Positions 13,601-26,000 of a stretch of 64,000 bases of DNA are shown here, one piece after another. The stretch lies in NCBI RefSeq assembly GCF_001540865.1, contig NW_017893386.1, forward strand, positions 1-64,000. Direction: 5' to 3'. Below the pieces are notes generated by a model. It made no database searches. It was not told where the DNA came from and was given only the letters and a program-made list of their open reading frames with translations. The first letter of the stretch is position 1; every line of letters begins with the position of its first letter. The stretch comes from Ananas comosus (Eukaryota; Streptophyta; Magnoliopsida; Poales; Bromeliaceae). The translations under genes were made by a program, and so were the position numbers.

Positions 13601-16600
13601 GACAAGTTAATGCCAGATAAAGAAGCTAAAAATTCATCAGATTTAGCATTACTTGAGGAGGCATTTTTTCCTTGAAGCTTCAGTTGAGGAATTTTCTCAC
13701 CATGTAATACACCGGAAGCCGATGAGTTAATGCCAGATAAGGAAGCTAAAAACTCATCAGATTTAGCATCACTTGAGGAGGCGTTATTGGAGGATGGTGA
13801 ACTAATTACATTCTTCTCAGGGGTACTAATTGTAAAACCTGCTAAGTAATGATGACCAGGTACCCAAACAGATGAAGTGTGACATGGTGGTTCAGTTATA
13901 GTCTGAAATGATGTTTGAAAAAAAAATGGTGTGTCAGTAATGGAAATTATACAGAGTACAATGCAGCATCAAGTTAAAAGGCAAATTCAAGAAAAGGCAA
14001 ATAAATTGGAGATACTTTTAGCGCAGCAAATGAACACTGAAGCTTCAAGCAGTCGCAATTTCTGTACGTAGGCTCACTACTTGTTATTTATTATGCATGC
14101 AAAAAGAATAGCGAATGGTGAGCCAACGGTTGGAATAACGACTAGAGTATTTGATAAAGGCTTTAATAGGAAAGCAAATTAAAACTGATCTTGATTTCAA
14201 GTACAACCTCTTAGATACTAAATATTTATAACACAATATTAATTCCAAAAAAAGAAGTACAGACACAGAGACACATGAATGGAAATGCAAATTACAATTG
14301 AGCATTGAAGTAAAAAAATTAACAATTGTAGTAATGATGAGTGAATGCTGCTGTTTTGAGGCATAAATTATATCCCATGTCTTCTGACATGATTTACTGC
14401 CTGTTTTGCCAATGAGACACTCTTGTCATTTATATAAAACTGAGAAAAATTTCTACATCTTCCTGTTTTAGTACTTAAATAAGAGATTACTTCATTTCTC
14501 CAATAAGAGTGGTACTTTGGCAAATTTTGGTGCAAGCAATTGACCTAAATTAAATCTGCAGAGAGAGAAGAGAGGTAAAGCAAATAATATAACCAACTTA
14601 TGCAGCTCGGACAACAACCTATATATACAAATTACGACAAACTGAGGCATGGCATACTAAATCTACATGTATATAGTTCAAATGCATGATAGTAAGCAGC
14701 TTACACCTGTGTTTATTACATGCCGTGCAAGCTACATAGGGTTATGGTCTGTGCAGGACGCTAGAGTGACTGAATCTGCATATGCAGGCGCAAATATGGT
14801 GACACAGGTCCATGTGTCATATCTTAGAATAGTGTCAACAATATATCTGTAGTACTCTATAATATCTAGGTCCAATGCAGATCGTGATAAGAAGCAATCT
14901 TTATTACTGGCTGTTGAAAGACAAATTATACATCTTGTTTAGTTTATAACATGATTACCTTGAGAACACTCAAGTTCGTCAAACACTTCAACTGGTCCAT
15001 AGACAGTTCAACCTAATGACGTCATTGTGCCATCACATTGAGACATTAAGATAGCTTCCTAGTTTCCTTATGAAGACAGAGAACCAGAAAAAGACAATGT
15101 CAATCATACTGGTGTAAGAATTTTATTTTATGTTTGGATTTGTCTTGAGATAGTGGATCCATCCTGCTCCACATTGCAGCATTACATATTTGGAGAAAAA
15201 GTTGAAGGGGAAGCTTTTTAGAGGTCTATGATGGTAGCAAATGGCTTGGGCCAATGCTCTTCAAGGGTTAGAAGTTGGAGGCCCCGCAATACGGACCATC
15301 GCGATATTTGTGAGCTTTTCTTTAACCTATTAAGATTTGTTATTAGAGACATCTATACCCCTTTTCGTTATGATCAATGATATGAGAGCATCGGTGTATA
15401 TAGGGACTAAAGTTTCTTAGAATCTACCTATTTTCGTACACAACTATTAGAGCATCGGTGTATATGGGGGCTAAAATTTCATAGAATCTACCTATTTTCA
15501 TACACAACTAGTGATTGCCGCAAAATATTTCCTCTATCTTTGTCATTAGACTTAGCAATCAAAGCTGTCCAATGTGAATGAAATTGTGTTCCTTGCTTTC
15601 TTCACTTTTCTCTTCATCATCTTTGGTGTTTATGTCTGACGTACTTAATTTTTAGGGCCAATAAATGAATAAAATCAACAAACCATAATGATTCTTGAAT
15701 AACTATATTAACCTTAATGAAGACCACGAATGCATGCAATTATCATATTCAATAAACAAAAGTACGTAAGAAGTCTCACCACATGTGTAGGTTACAAGGA
15801 TGTTAATAGGATTCTTAAAAATAAAGGCATGTGATATAATGCAAGGGACCAACCACAAAATATCCACCGTCAATGTTATGCTAATAGTCTGCCTATCACA
15901 AAATAGATTTCTGTGAGGATATTGGAGCACACGATAATTCATTTAGAATCGTGTAGAGTTGGATTTTCTCTTAGGATTTTGGTTCTTAATAGTGACCCTC
16001 TCATCTTTCTTCGATCATAATTCATGAGCAAACGTTCCAATGTATAGTGTTAGAGAAGAAATAAGAGAGTATTCTTGCCTCTATAATAGGAAGATGTTTG
16101 AGCAAGAATTGTCGTGCCACTGGCACTGGGTACTGGGGTGTGCCATCAGCATGGCATGACACACTTGCACGACTCAGCATACACTATTTTATATGTCAAC
16201 ACGAGTGGCATGGGCTTATCAACATAAGTGGCACGGATGCCAGGCGCCAGTTGTGCCAGACCTTGCTGACTGGCACAAGAATCCTTATGTTTGATAATAG
16301 ACAACTTGATAGAATCAAATTTTCCTAGAGAATTTAAAGTCAAATTACTAAACATATTTGTAACATCATGCATGAGTCATAATGATAGGAAAAAGCACTT
16401 AGTCATGCACGGATGAATAAGTTGTCATAGGCAAATTGACTATGCAAAGGAGTCAGCCTCGAAAGGTTTGATTGGTTGGAGTGGGAGATCCGATCAATCT
16501 ATGCCGGTCGAGTATGCATAAAAAATTCGTGCTCTTCGTAATCAATAGAATACATAAAAAGTCTGAATGAAGAAACTTCTTAGTAATCAATGTAACACAT

Positions 16601-18858
16601 AAAAAAATCCAAAAGAAGGATTACCAAATCATCTGTGTCAGTAGGAACGAAGCACTTATGTGCTAATGGCTTGTAGGCACATTATAGGAGAGTGCCATGA
16701 TAACTTCTATGCTGGAATGTAGCATAGCACGTCCCACCTAAAATACTTTGTATTTTTCTTTCTTCTATGTTAACACCTATGCATACCATCATCATGTACA
16801 TGCATGAAAATACTGAGCCAGTGCCTGAATGGCATGAGGTGTGCCACTCAAAGTTTTCAATAAGGTCTTAATAATGTAATCATGAAATGTATTTTTTTTT
16901 CTAATATTCTAGAATTGTTTTTTAACTAGAATCAACCAAATCGGTGCAAGGAATCTTTACAAAGTTGATTAGAAAAATGAATCCTGACAAAACAAAACTC
17001 TCCTAAAGAACTTCCAACATTATAAACTGGTAATAGGAGATTAATCGCCAATTAAGTGATAGCATGAGACAGAGTACAATTTGACACCACCCAGCTAATC
17101 TACGAAAAGGGGCCTGCTGGACTTGTATTTCTAGCCATTTTGCTATTTCTTGGCAACAAGCAAATTGGAATCGAGTCTAGTGTACGCTAGTTTGCTTTTT
17201 GATGCTTTGTAGGCAATTTCAAGTTTGGTAAATTTACTATTGCCTCATGTATGGAAATATTTTTCATATCCTTCACCATTGAGAGCACATTCTCTTTCCT
17301 GATATCATTCTTCTCCATCATCTCTTCATTGTCTTCAAACAGAGGAAGAAGTTTCTCTTTCAACCGCAAAAAAAGTTGTGGGATCTTCAACCTAAATGAA
17401 GGCCCCAAAAATTAAAAGAAGAGGCTCATAAGAGAGTTAAGAACAATAGCTTCTTTTAAAGCTCTCATTGGCTAGATGCGCTTTTCATACCACCTTTCCT
17501 TCCCCTTGTGTTATTCTCAATTTCCAAAGTTCAATCCAGGAAGACTATGATGAGATCATGAGATGATAGATAACTCATCTATCGACCATTGCAAAACACT
17601 TTCTATAACAACCCTAGAAACACTGGCATCAAGTATGCCCAAAAAAGGATACACTGAACTTGCCTTTGAGGTAACTGCGTCCCAAAAGCCCTTCTCATGT
17701 GTTGTCATGCATCTAAAAATCACCAAATTCCGTACTGGCACGGCGCCATCAATGCAACAAAAATTGCCAATCAGCATGACTATGGATATAGGCACGTACT
17801 ATCTATTCCACGCGTCAAAAGGAGCTACATGGTTTAGAAATAATATTGTAAATAGCACATACTATCTATTCCACGCGTCAAATGGAGCTACATGGTTTAC
17901 AAATAGTATTGTAAATAACAGAAATCTCTGTTCCGACGCCCCAATTCACATGCAGCTCAATGTTTTCTTGTATTCCACAAAGATTATCTTCTCATCCTTC
18001 TGTCACAAATTGATCTCCAACAATCAGAATATTAATGTAGCCTTACTTTTCTATGACCCTCAAGTAGTCAATCAGATCGTTGGAGTCGATCAGGACCCGC
18101 AACAGAAAATCAGAAACAACTTGTTACAGGGTCATGTGAAGAATCAGGGTGCAAAAAGAACCTCCCTGATATTGCTAGGTAATGAAATATTAAGTACATA
18201 CCTTTTTTTGTCAAATAGTTCTAGTACTAATCTTATATAGTTATATGGAAAGCTTCGACCACTGTGATCATATTAATAGCATATAAAAGTGAAGCAATTA
18301 TATGATGCTGAGCCCTTGTTATTCTTCTTCTTCTTCGTCTTCTTCTTCTTCTTATCAAATAGAGGAACACTCCTTTTCAATTTGGAAATTCTCTCCTATG
18401 CAGTAGTTCTGAGCCTCCAATACAAATTTAAAAGCAAAAAAATAAATGACACAGGGACTAAGCCGCAATATCTTGGATAACTACAGGGACTATCCATCCA
18501 TACATTGTAATTTGTATTATAACACCAACAAATAATTATTAATTAATTCCACTAAAAAAATTACCTGCAAAATATCAGTAGAGCTCTGCAACCTCTCCAC
18601 CTCCTCTGCACTGTTCTTCGGCCTCCTCCCATCTCCAATCACCCCCAACCTCGACCTCCTCCCCGTGGGCCCTTCGATGGGCCTCCCCGTGGGCCCCTCG
18701 ATGGGCCTCTCCGTGGGCACCTCGGTGGGGCCCCGTTGGCCCAACGTGGGCCTCCTATCCCCAATCACCCCCAGAGACCGCCGCGTGGCGGCGGCGGCGG
18801 GCCCCACGTTCACCGTCGGCGAGGCGGAGCCGCTCAGGCATGCGTTGGGCATCGACAT
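7628..18858 (-). CDS. Pumilio/PUF RNA-binding protein with eight PUM repeats
   Basis: PUF proteins bind short UGUA-containing elements, usually in mRNA 3' UTRs, and repress translation or promote decay. Nine exons: 18565-18858, 13007-13902, 12710-12851, 12523-12630, 11799-12011, 11313-11423, 9511-9705, 8404-8578 and 7628-7659. They total 2166 nt, or 721 residues, with matching phase throughout. Residues 1 to about 370 are Gly/Pro/Ser-rich and disordered-looking. The PUM domain spans roughly 375-715. Repeat cores seen are [50 protein letters not shown] and GNYVVQK. Repeats 4 and 5 depart from the usual NHxxQ and CRxxQ recognition triplets. Exon 2 contains a 40-residue tandem duplication. The gene resembles the shorter plant PUMs (APUM7-12 type) more than the about 1000-residue group, but I do not assign a paralogue number. 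Intron 1 is 4662 bp, and intron 6 (9706-11312) carries a MITE. Confidence 0.93.
9911..10644. mobile_element. Tourist/PIF-Harbinger-like MITE in Pumilio intron 6
   Basis: The left end GGCTCCGTTTGGTTC and the right end, read inverted as GCCACCGTTTGGTTC, form terminal inverted repeats. TTA lies directly outside both ends (9908-9910 and 10645-10647), the TWA target duplication of PIF/Harbinger elements. The 734-bp interior is extremely AT-rich with no coding potential, so the element is non-autonomous. It lies wholly inside an intron, and the flanking exons are intact. Confidence 0.82.
13546..13785 (-). repeat. In-frame 120-bp tandem duplication in Pumilio exon 2
   Basis: Two adjacent 120-bp units (13546-13665 and 13666-13785) encode two copies of a 40-residue segment containing [13 protein letters not shown] and KIPQxKLQGK. 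The units differ at several residues ([10 protein letters not shown] versus [10 protein letters not shown]), so the duplication is not very recent. It lies in the low-complexity region before the PUM domain and keeps the frame. Confidence 0.9.
15385..15512. repeat. 64-bp tandem duplication in Pumilio intron 1
   Basis: Two adjacent 64-bp units start with AGAGCATCGGTGTATATxGG at 15385 and 15449 and share most positions. They are non-coding, and no transposon ends are seen around them. Confidence 0.85.
17793..17918. repeat. 63-bp tandem duplication in Pumilio intron 1
   Basis: Two adjacent 63-bp units at 17793-17855 and 17856-17918 share CTATCTATTCCACGCGTCAA and GGAGCTACATGGTTTA. The unit length is a multiple of three, and the repeat sits within the open frame at 17563-18240. 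Confidence 0.9.
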
Positions 18859-19265
18859 TGTGCTCTTATTGAACACTGAAACCCTAGAAATTTACGAACC
18901 CTAAATCAACCTGCGTCGGAAAATTGGGGAAATTATAGATCGAATTAGACCGAAATTTAGTAGAATTATACGCTCGGAGCACCGGAAACTCTTGATTAAA
19001 CAGGTTTTCTTCAGTAAAATCGAACCTTTCCGAAATTGAAGTAGCGACTAAACAAGTTCCCAAATCGAAGTAAGCTCAAAAGTTGAGCTCGAATACTGAG
19101 CTCAGCGATTGGTAATTTCGAAACCTTTAAACGCCGAGCGGATCGAACGAGCTCAAATTCTCATCGCCGCGAGAGAGATCGGAGCGAGGAGGCGCCTTTT
19201 TTTGACGCGATCGACGATTATCATTCCCCCATTTGCGACGAGGAAGAGAGCTCTCTTAATGGCGA

Positions 19266-19269
<4 letters not shown>

Positions 19270-19297
<28 letters not shown>
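19270..19297. repeat. (GA)n microsatellite upstream of the Pumilio gene
   Basis: About 14 GA units lie 410-440 bp upstream of the Pumilio ATG, a position fitting the 5' UTR or core promoter. On the gene strand it reads (TC)n, common in plant 5' UTRs. Confidence 0.85.
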
Positions 19298-19300
<3 letters not shown>

Positions 19301-19844
19301 GCAGTAGTAGTGTGAAGAAGAAGAGTGGAAGAAGAGACGAAGTATAGAGTGAGAAGGGAAGAGAGAAAGAGAGAGAGAGGCTTGAAATTAGTATCTGCAC
19401 CGGGTGTATCGCTATGTCCAATGCACCACATGCAATAGGTAGTCAATTTTAGATAAATATGTACGTAACTTACCTCGGGTGTCACCGATTTTGATTTTTT
19501 AACTATCTAATTTTTAAAAATTTTTATTTTGCCACCCCACCTTTTAACTTATTTGATTTGAGCCCGTCAAAAATTCTTTAATTTTAAATTTTGAATCCAT
19601 CGATTTTTTTTATAAATTTAGTTAGTATATTTTTCGTAATTCATGCAATTATTAAACTTGTAAAAATAAGTAATTAGTTTAAATTTTATATTAAAAGAAT
19701 TGTCAAATGGCTTAAATTAGATAAATTAAAAGGTGAAATATTAAAATCAAAATTTTAAAATTTTGGATTGTCGTATCAAGATACACTATAATTCAAGTAA
19801 GTTCTGCACGTAAATTATAAAGAAAGTATATAATTTAAGGGTCC

Positions 19845-20061
19845 GGCTGGAATACTATTGATAGCACCAAACGTTTGGTGCTATCGAGTTTCCCGCCGTT
19901 ACATTTAATTCTTGACTATTTTCAGTCGTTAGATTTTACTATTCAACTAATAACACGTTCAATCCTAAAAGGCCCATATCATTCTTACCGTATATTTTTT
20001 CATCAAAGAGCCGAAAATCTAATATCACCAAGAGCTTGGTGCTATTAATAGTATTCCAGCC
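19845..20061. mobile_element. Short MITE (217 bp), hairpin-ended family
   Basis: The ends GGCTGGAATACTATTGATAG and, inverted, GGCTGGAATACTATTAATAG form terminal inverted repeats. Just inside them is a second palindrome (GCACCAAACGTTTGGTGC on the left). The interior resembles, in inverse orientation, the MITE at 31957-32200, so they are relatives. Confidence 0.75.
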
Positions 20062-20904
20062 TAGTTCTATAATTAAATACATTAATTTATTTGTTCCATA
20101 TTATACAAAAGGCTCCTAGATATATAAAAAAAGAGTATTACTATAGGGGAGCGGTGCACGAGATAAAGTAATACACCACGCGCATGCAACAGCGAGGAAA
20201 GAGCGACAAAGGGGCGACGAGCACGAGGCAAGGAATTCAACCTCGACCGTCCGATGGAGATCGGACGGGTGCGAGAGGGTTTGGCGTTTTGCGCGGGAGA
20301 TTGTTGATGAGAAGGGAGGAGATTTGTGTATCTTCGAAGGAGAGGGGGCGTGCGGGGAAGGAATTTCGAGCCCCCCTTTTGTGTTTATTATTATTAATAA
20401 TTATTAATAATTACTGCGTCATAGAGAGCTTGAAGTGGGCCCCACCACCCAACGGATTTGTGCAGGTGTGACACGTGGCAGCTCAGGAAGATTTTGCAGT
20501 GGCAGGCTCACGCGTTTGGGGAGCTTGACTATTCCAACTATGGGCTAAGCCCCTGTGCTAGTCCAATATTGTGATTTAATCCCTTTTTTACACATTTTAG
20601 TCCCTAAACTTTCATTTGCCTTGCAAAATTTGACTTTAAAATTTTTATAAAGAATGAATTTTGTCATAAAAGGAGTAAATTGGTCATGCTATAAAGTAAT
20701 TCAGAATTTTTTATAAATCAGGAACTAAAACTTAAATATATGTAAAATTTTAGTGGCTAAATTATTTAAATAAAAACAGGTGAGTACATTGAGTTTCCAT
20801 ACACTAACCCTTCCTCTTTAGAGAGAGAAATTTTTACATGCATCTACTGTATTAGTTCGATTATGCACTGCTCATCTATTTTGAAAAAAAGATAGTATAT
20901 TATT

Positions 20905-21020
20905 GGCTTCATTTTTTTTCAAAATAAATTCAGCCGAAAATATAAAACAATAAAGCTTCAAACTTGAGACCTCGAGTACTAATTATCAAGTTCTTTGTCA
21001 CTTATACTAAAAACGTCTAT
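20905..21020 (-). mobile_element. Degraded tRNA-derived SINE copy
   Basis: A poly-T run is followed by the family 3' body (AAATAAATTCAGCCGAAAAT), an inverted B-box-like stretch (CAAACTTGAGACCTCGAG) and the A-box end (TTTGTCACTTATACTA). It is diverged and has no clear target duplication. Confidence 0.5.
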
Positions 21021-22062
21021 AGTTGTGACTATAATTATTGGAAAGGTTTTTTTGTATTTGTTTTTCGATAATGAGAAACATAAGTTTTGTGACCCTAAAG
21101 CTTGCAATGAAACTTAAACTCGAAATCTCATCCTTCCACTCCTTATTCGTGACTACTAGTACTGGAAATCCTAGTTGTTTGGCTCGTTTGAGAATTTAAA
21201 TCAGCGATGATTAAAGTAAATAATTGTTTTTTTTGAGAATTAGGTAGCAAGCTACCTGCTTCACTTCAAACTAAATAATGGTTAATAGATGAGCGGTGCA
21301 TCGCTATACGAATGCACTGGGTGCATGGAATACTTTGCAAGTCTCATAGGGAGTCCAAATTCGGCAAAGATAAGTGCCGCACCACCGACTTTCACGCTTG
21401 GATATTGTGAAAATGTTGAAACCGGCGCTAAAAGATTTTTGCCAGTTAGTATATAACAATTGATAATTCTTTCACGCAATGTTTGGTTTGAAAATTTTTA
21501 GTTTAAACAAATGAGAAGCATTGAATTCACAACTTAATTTGTACATGTTACCCTCACTGTATTTGATTACAGATAGTAAAAGTTCGTCCAAAATGAAACC
21601 TTTTTTTTTATGAGAAAATAGTAATTCGTTTAGGCAACGATCCAGAAGAAAGTCCCAACCAATCAACAAAACTACTGGTTACAAATAACATCTTGTGTTC
21701 ATTGTTTATTATATTTATTTGTTAGATAAGCAGTGTGTGTTCGAGCCCACATTAGGTTCAAAATGTCTATTAAAAAAATATTTCATTCTGTCACTCGACA
21801 AAATGTTTTGCAAGAAATGAAGTGTAAGGATGCGAAAGTAAACTTTGTGAAGTTAAGATACCTATATCAAGATGTTCTACGTTCAGGGAAGCTGATCACA
21901 TTTTTAAACTTTCGGTAGTTATAAAATAACAATATCCAACGCGAAAAGTGAAAACACTTTACATATAACACATCAGACGTTCATCGACTGCAGGAAAAAT
22001 GATGCTTGATTTGGAGAAAAAGGACAAACAACAAACAAAGATGTGGGATTGATCAAATTCCT

Positions 22063-23022
22063 TCATTTTAGTATCTTTGATTCGATTTCCTCCAAACTCA
22101 ATCCTTTTGTCTCGGGAACCTTGAAGAGGACGAATAACAGTGAGAGCAATGCAATGCCCCCGAAGAGGAGGAAAATGTTATCCGGGCCCAGTAGCTCCTG
22201 CAAAAGAAAAGTGCTTGCCGGTAAAGCGCTTGTAGATTCACTCCAGGATGATTCGAAACTTTATACAAGAAATCATAGTAAAGATGGGTAACTTGCTTCC
22301 TGGAGAGTAAATACTGTAGAGTATCGATCTTGTAAGTTGAGATTTTGCATCTTTTCAAGAACGACTAATAAGGCCATTTATGTAATAAAGATTCTGGAGG
22401 GATATACATCTAATAGACACTACAATACATATTATCATGGTGCCTCTGTTGGACGAATGATTCTATAAAAATGGAGAATTAAACAGGAATTGCATCAAAC
22501 ACTCGCATGTATTGATCATTAAGCAATAAATGTTTTTGAGCGGGAATACCTTCAATGGTGAGAAAGCAAAGGTTACTAAAGCATTTGATCCGAAATTGAC
22601 GAAGGACTGCGAGACTGATTCCACGGCCTCTTGTACGGAGTGGAAAAATCTCAGACACCATCAGCCAACTTATTGGACCAAATGATACCTGTAATTAGGG
22701 AAAATATAATCAACATTAATCATCATTAGTTAAGTGCATTTTATTAGGGGAGTTGAGAGTACACTTAATTCAATTTTGATGATAGCTTAAAGATAAGAAT
22801 AAATATATCGAAGGTTCCATAAGTAAAATGTTCCACTCTGTTATTGTAGTTAAAAAGGAGTTGTATGTGGAATAGTACTAATACCATTTATCAACTGCCT
22901 CAATGATACTTCTATAACAAGACAGTGAGACACATTCAGAAATCAAAATAGACATCAGTGAACAAAGCAGATGATATCCAATACTATTCACATGAACAGT
23001 AATTCCTAAACTAATATGTTAT

Positions 23023-23068
<46 letters not shown>

Positions 23069-26000
23069 GTAGGACCCAACATAAAGGAGTAGAGCACCGA
23101 CTGCAACCAGTGGAAAACCAGCAAGAATCTTGTAGTAAGCTGCAAGGAGGAACAATGACACCACCTGCACCACTCACGAAGTATAAGAACTCAATCCCTT
23201 TGACCATCACAACACACTTTGATAACAAAGTAAGCAGATAGACTCAAGAGTACTCATCATCATTAATATTTTCCTAGTTCTTAGAACCATTAGTAATGTT
23301 TTTCAAATAAGGATGTAATAGAAGAAATACACACAATTCCACCAACGCCTCCTATCAACAGTGGGCGCCTTCCGAGGCTGTCAACCTTTAGAACAGCTAT
23401 CCCTGTCATAACCAACTGCAGCAAGAACAGAATAATTATGACCTAGATAACATATTTTAAAATAGCATTATAGAGGTAACATGTAATTTAATAACAGAAT
23501 ACTAAAACAAGAAAAACCTGGTAATTTTATAACAAGCTCATCAACTTTGATGCAATTTGATTATAAAAATTTTGGACTTCAATTCGAGGTGAAGGATGAG
23601 TCAAAGTGCTAATTTGTCATCAAACCGCAAATGAGTGTAGTAGTTATATATGAATCAGGTTTCAGAAAAAAAGAGGCTCAAATGACAAATAGCTAATATA
23701 TCAAGGGTACCTTGAATAGCCCGATCACAACTGCAACCCTCGCAGCGTCAGATGCAGCTGAAAATCCAGCACTCTGTAAAACTCGATATGTATATTAGGA
23801 GGAAGAACAAAATGAGAGAGAATATAAGAAGATAACCCATTTCATAGCAAAACACCGGGAAATTAGTATCATAAAAAAAAAAAAAAATTATTGAAGTACC
23901 TGAAGTATTGAGGCCGCATAGTACAAAACGCTAGGTTGACCTGTTAATCTGTCAGAAATAAGTTCAATTCACTTAGCTACAAGAAGCTTATTTATAATCA
24001 CCATACCAAATAAATTGTTAATGCATGTTTACGGGCAAAAAAGTTAACACCTGCTGAAAGAGAACTAACCCTCCACCGATGATGAAGGCCTTTAAACTAG
24101 CACCTTCGAACACCTCCCAGAAACTTCCCTCCTGTTCTTGTTCAGCATAAGCAGACTTGAGAGAGACTAAGGTATCGTCTATCTCTCTCTCTGATATCTT
24201 ATCACCAGCTGGACGGCCCCTTAATTTTGCCAAAGCATTAATGGCCCTTTCCTTTATATTCCGCCAAAGGTCCTTTGCCTTGAACTGCTCTAAAAAGTAA
24301 CCATCTTGGAGAAGGTGGCAAAACCCACATCCCTAACCCCATTATAACTGCAATAGGGGCACTAAAACTATACATGTAACGCCACCCTCCAATAACATTA
24401 ATCTGAGCACTTCCCACAAGGTAACCCAACTGCAAGAACAATGAAATGTCTATTAGATTATAACATAACATTGAACATTCAAACTGATAGGGTGTCGCCT
24501 GGGTAGCCGCAGTAGTTATACATAAATTAGAAACAGGCAAGTCATATTGTATAACACATCAGGTCGGTAAATAGTATCAAGGGAATCACAGTAATTCCAA
24601 TGATGGAAAAAGGGAAACACTATTAACATGGGTATCATACTTACCAGAATTCCGAGTACGATGAAAAGCTCCTTCAGAGAAATCAAGGTTCCACGTATTT
24701 GCGATGGGGAGGTCTCTGCAATATAAAGAGGAGCACCATGCATCGCCTATAATAGAATAATGATCAGTATAACTGAGAAAGAGATCTATTGGATAAAACT
24801 TAGTAATCTTGGTTTCTTCATGAGATGCAGTTCAATGTCAAAAGTCACATAGAAGCCGAAAACAGTAATTTTCTTTTAAGGCCTCCTTGGTGACAGTTCC
24901 GTTGATTAAAATGAGATAAGAGTTCTAGTGCTTAAGCCCTACATGTTATATTCTAGGTAGTTCAACAAGTAAGAAAAAGAATTATGCTCAAGAAGATTGC
25001 GCCTAATTGATAGTTTAGGATGTAGACTGTACAGCAAGCTAGTTCTGTTTGGCCTGATTTTTTCAAACAGATTCTCTATCCGAGTGTTAGAAGCCAGGCA
25101 AGCAAATGAAATTTTGTAGATTTTCCTTTGGTGAAAAGCTGATATGAGCTTCTAGGTCAAAAAGCATATGCTCGCTATAGAAATTTAGCTTCTGCCTTAT
25201 CTTACTATTGTTCAGGGATCTTAATGAAGATCTTGTCCTTACTTCTTTAAACAATACTCTATTTCTCTAAAAGGTATCAGCAGCTCCGTACTTTAATAGA
25301 ACTACAGAAGCTCCAGTTCAAACAACCAAGCTTTTAATTGTAGGCTGTAGCAGCCATCTTCTGAAAGACCTCTACTCAAGAAGCAGCAGCAAAGAACTTG
25401 GTAAACAAAGAGTTTGAAATTTCTAGCCAAAGGACGCTGTTAGCCTTCGGGATCTTTTCAAGAAAAACTGCAGCTGCTTCTTCACACAAAATGATTTAGG
25501 TTGTATTCTCTACATTTGGTTCAACTGCGTCGAGAAAAAAATGAACACACAAAGATAAAAGATCTTGTCAGTGCTACTCACCAAACCAATACCAATGCCA
25601 TAAATAAGCCGACCTATAATGAGAACTGCGAGGTTAGGGGCATATCCAGTGATCAAGCCACCGGTAATGTATAGTGCAGAAGCTGCTATCAGCTCCATTC
25701 TTCTTCCTACAGCAAGTCCAAGGAATTAAAGTTAAAACTCTGAGGCAGCAAATCTGCCACTTTAAACTTCAGAGGGATAAATTCAAAAATTAAAACTTTT
25801 GGGGAAAAAACCGCCATTTTAAAACTTTCCAGGAGTTTTTATGAATTATCCCCCAACAAAAAACAAAAAAAAAAAGAAGCCCAAAAGGAATTTAGATATA
25901 GTACCTAGAAAATCAGCAATGGGATAAGCAATGATAGAGCCAGCAAGAGCTCCATACAGGGAACCGCTCACCTAAATTGAGCACAAATAGAACTGTAGCA

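Larger units (their letters stand above)
13903..18564 (-). other. Pumilio intron 1 (4662 bp)
   Basis: The intron runs from the donor after exon 1 (CAG|GTAATT) to the acceptor TTTCAG|ACT before exon 2. It holds two short tandem repeats (15385-15512 and 17793-17918) and GGCAC/GTGCC-rich sequence around 16110-16290 that may be transposon debris. It also holds an unrecognised plus-strand open frame at 17563-18240. No element with clear ends was found. Confidence 0.8.
18859..22062. other. Intergenic region between the Pumilio start and the symporter 3' end
   Basis: About 3.2 kb without a recognisable gene. It holds the Pumilio promoter and 5' UTR (GA repeat at 19270-19297), a short MITE (19845-20061), a degraded SINE (about 20905-21020) and the symporter 3' flank. 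A short open frame at 20184-20471 shows no family resemblance. Confidence 0.6.

Noticed and set aside
17187..17795. Two minus-strand frames (73 and 79 codons) in Pumilio intron 1
   Set aside because: Short, no recognised domain and no splice context; could be chance or old transposon debris.
19380..19450. Sequence with GCACCGGGTGTATCGCTATG-like words also near 21285 and 61930, considered as a repeat family
   Set aside because: Similarity is limited to short words, with no common borders seen.
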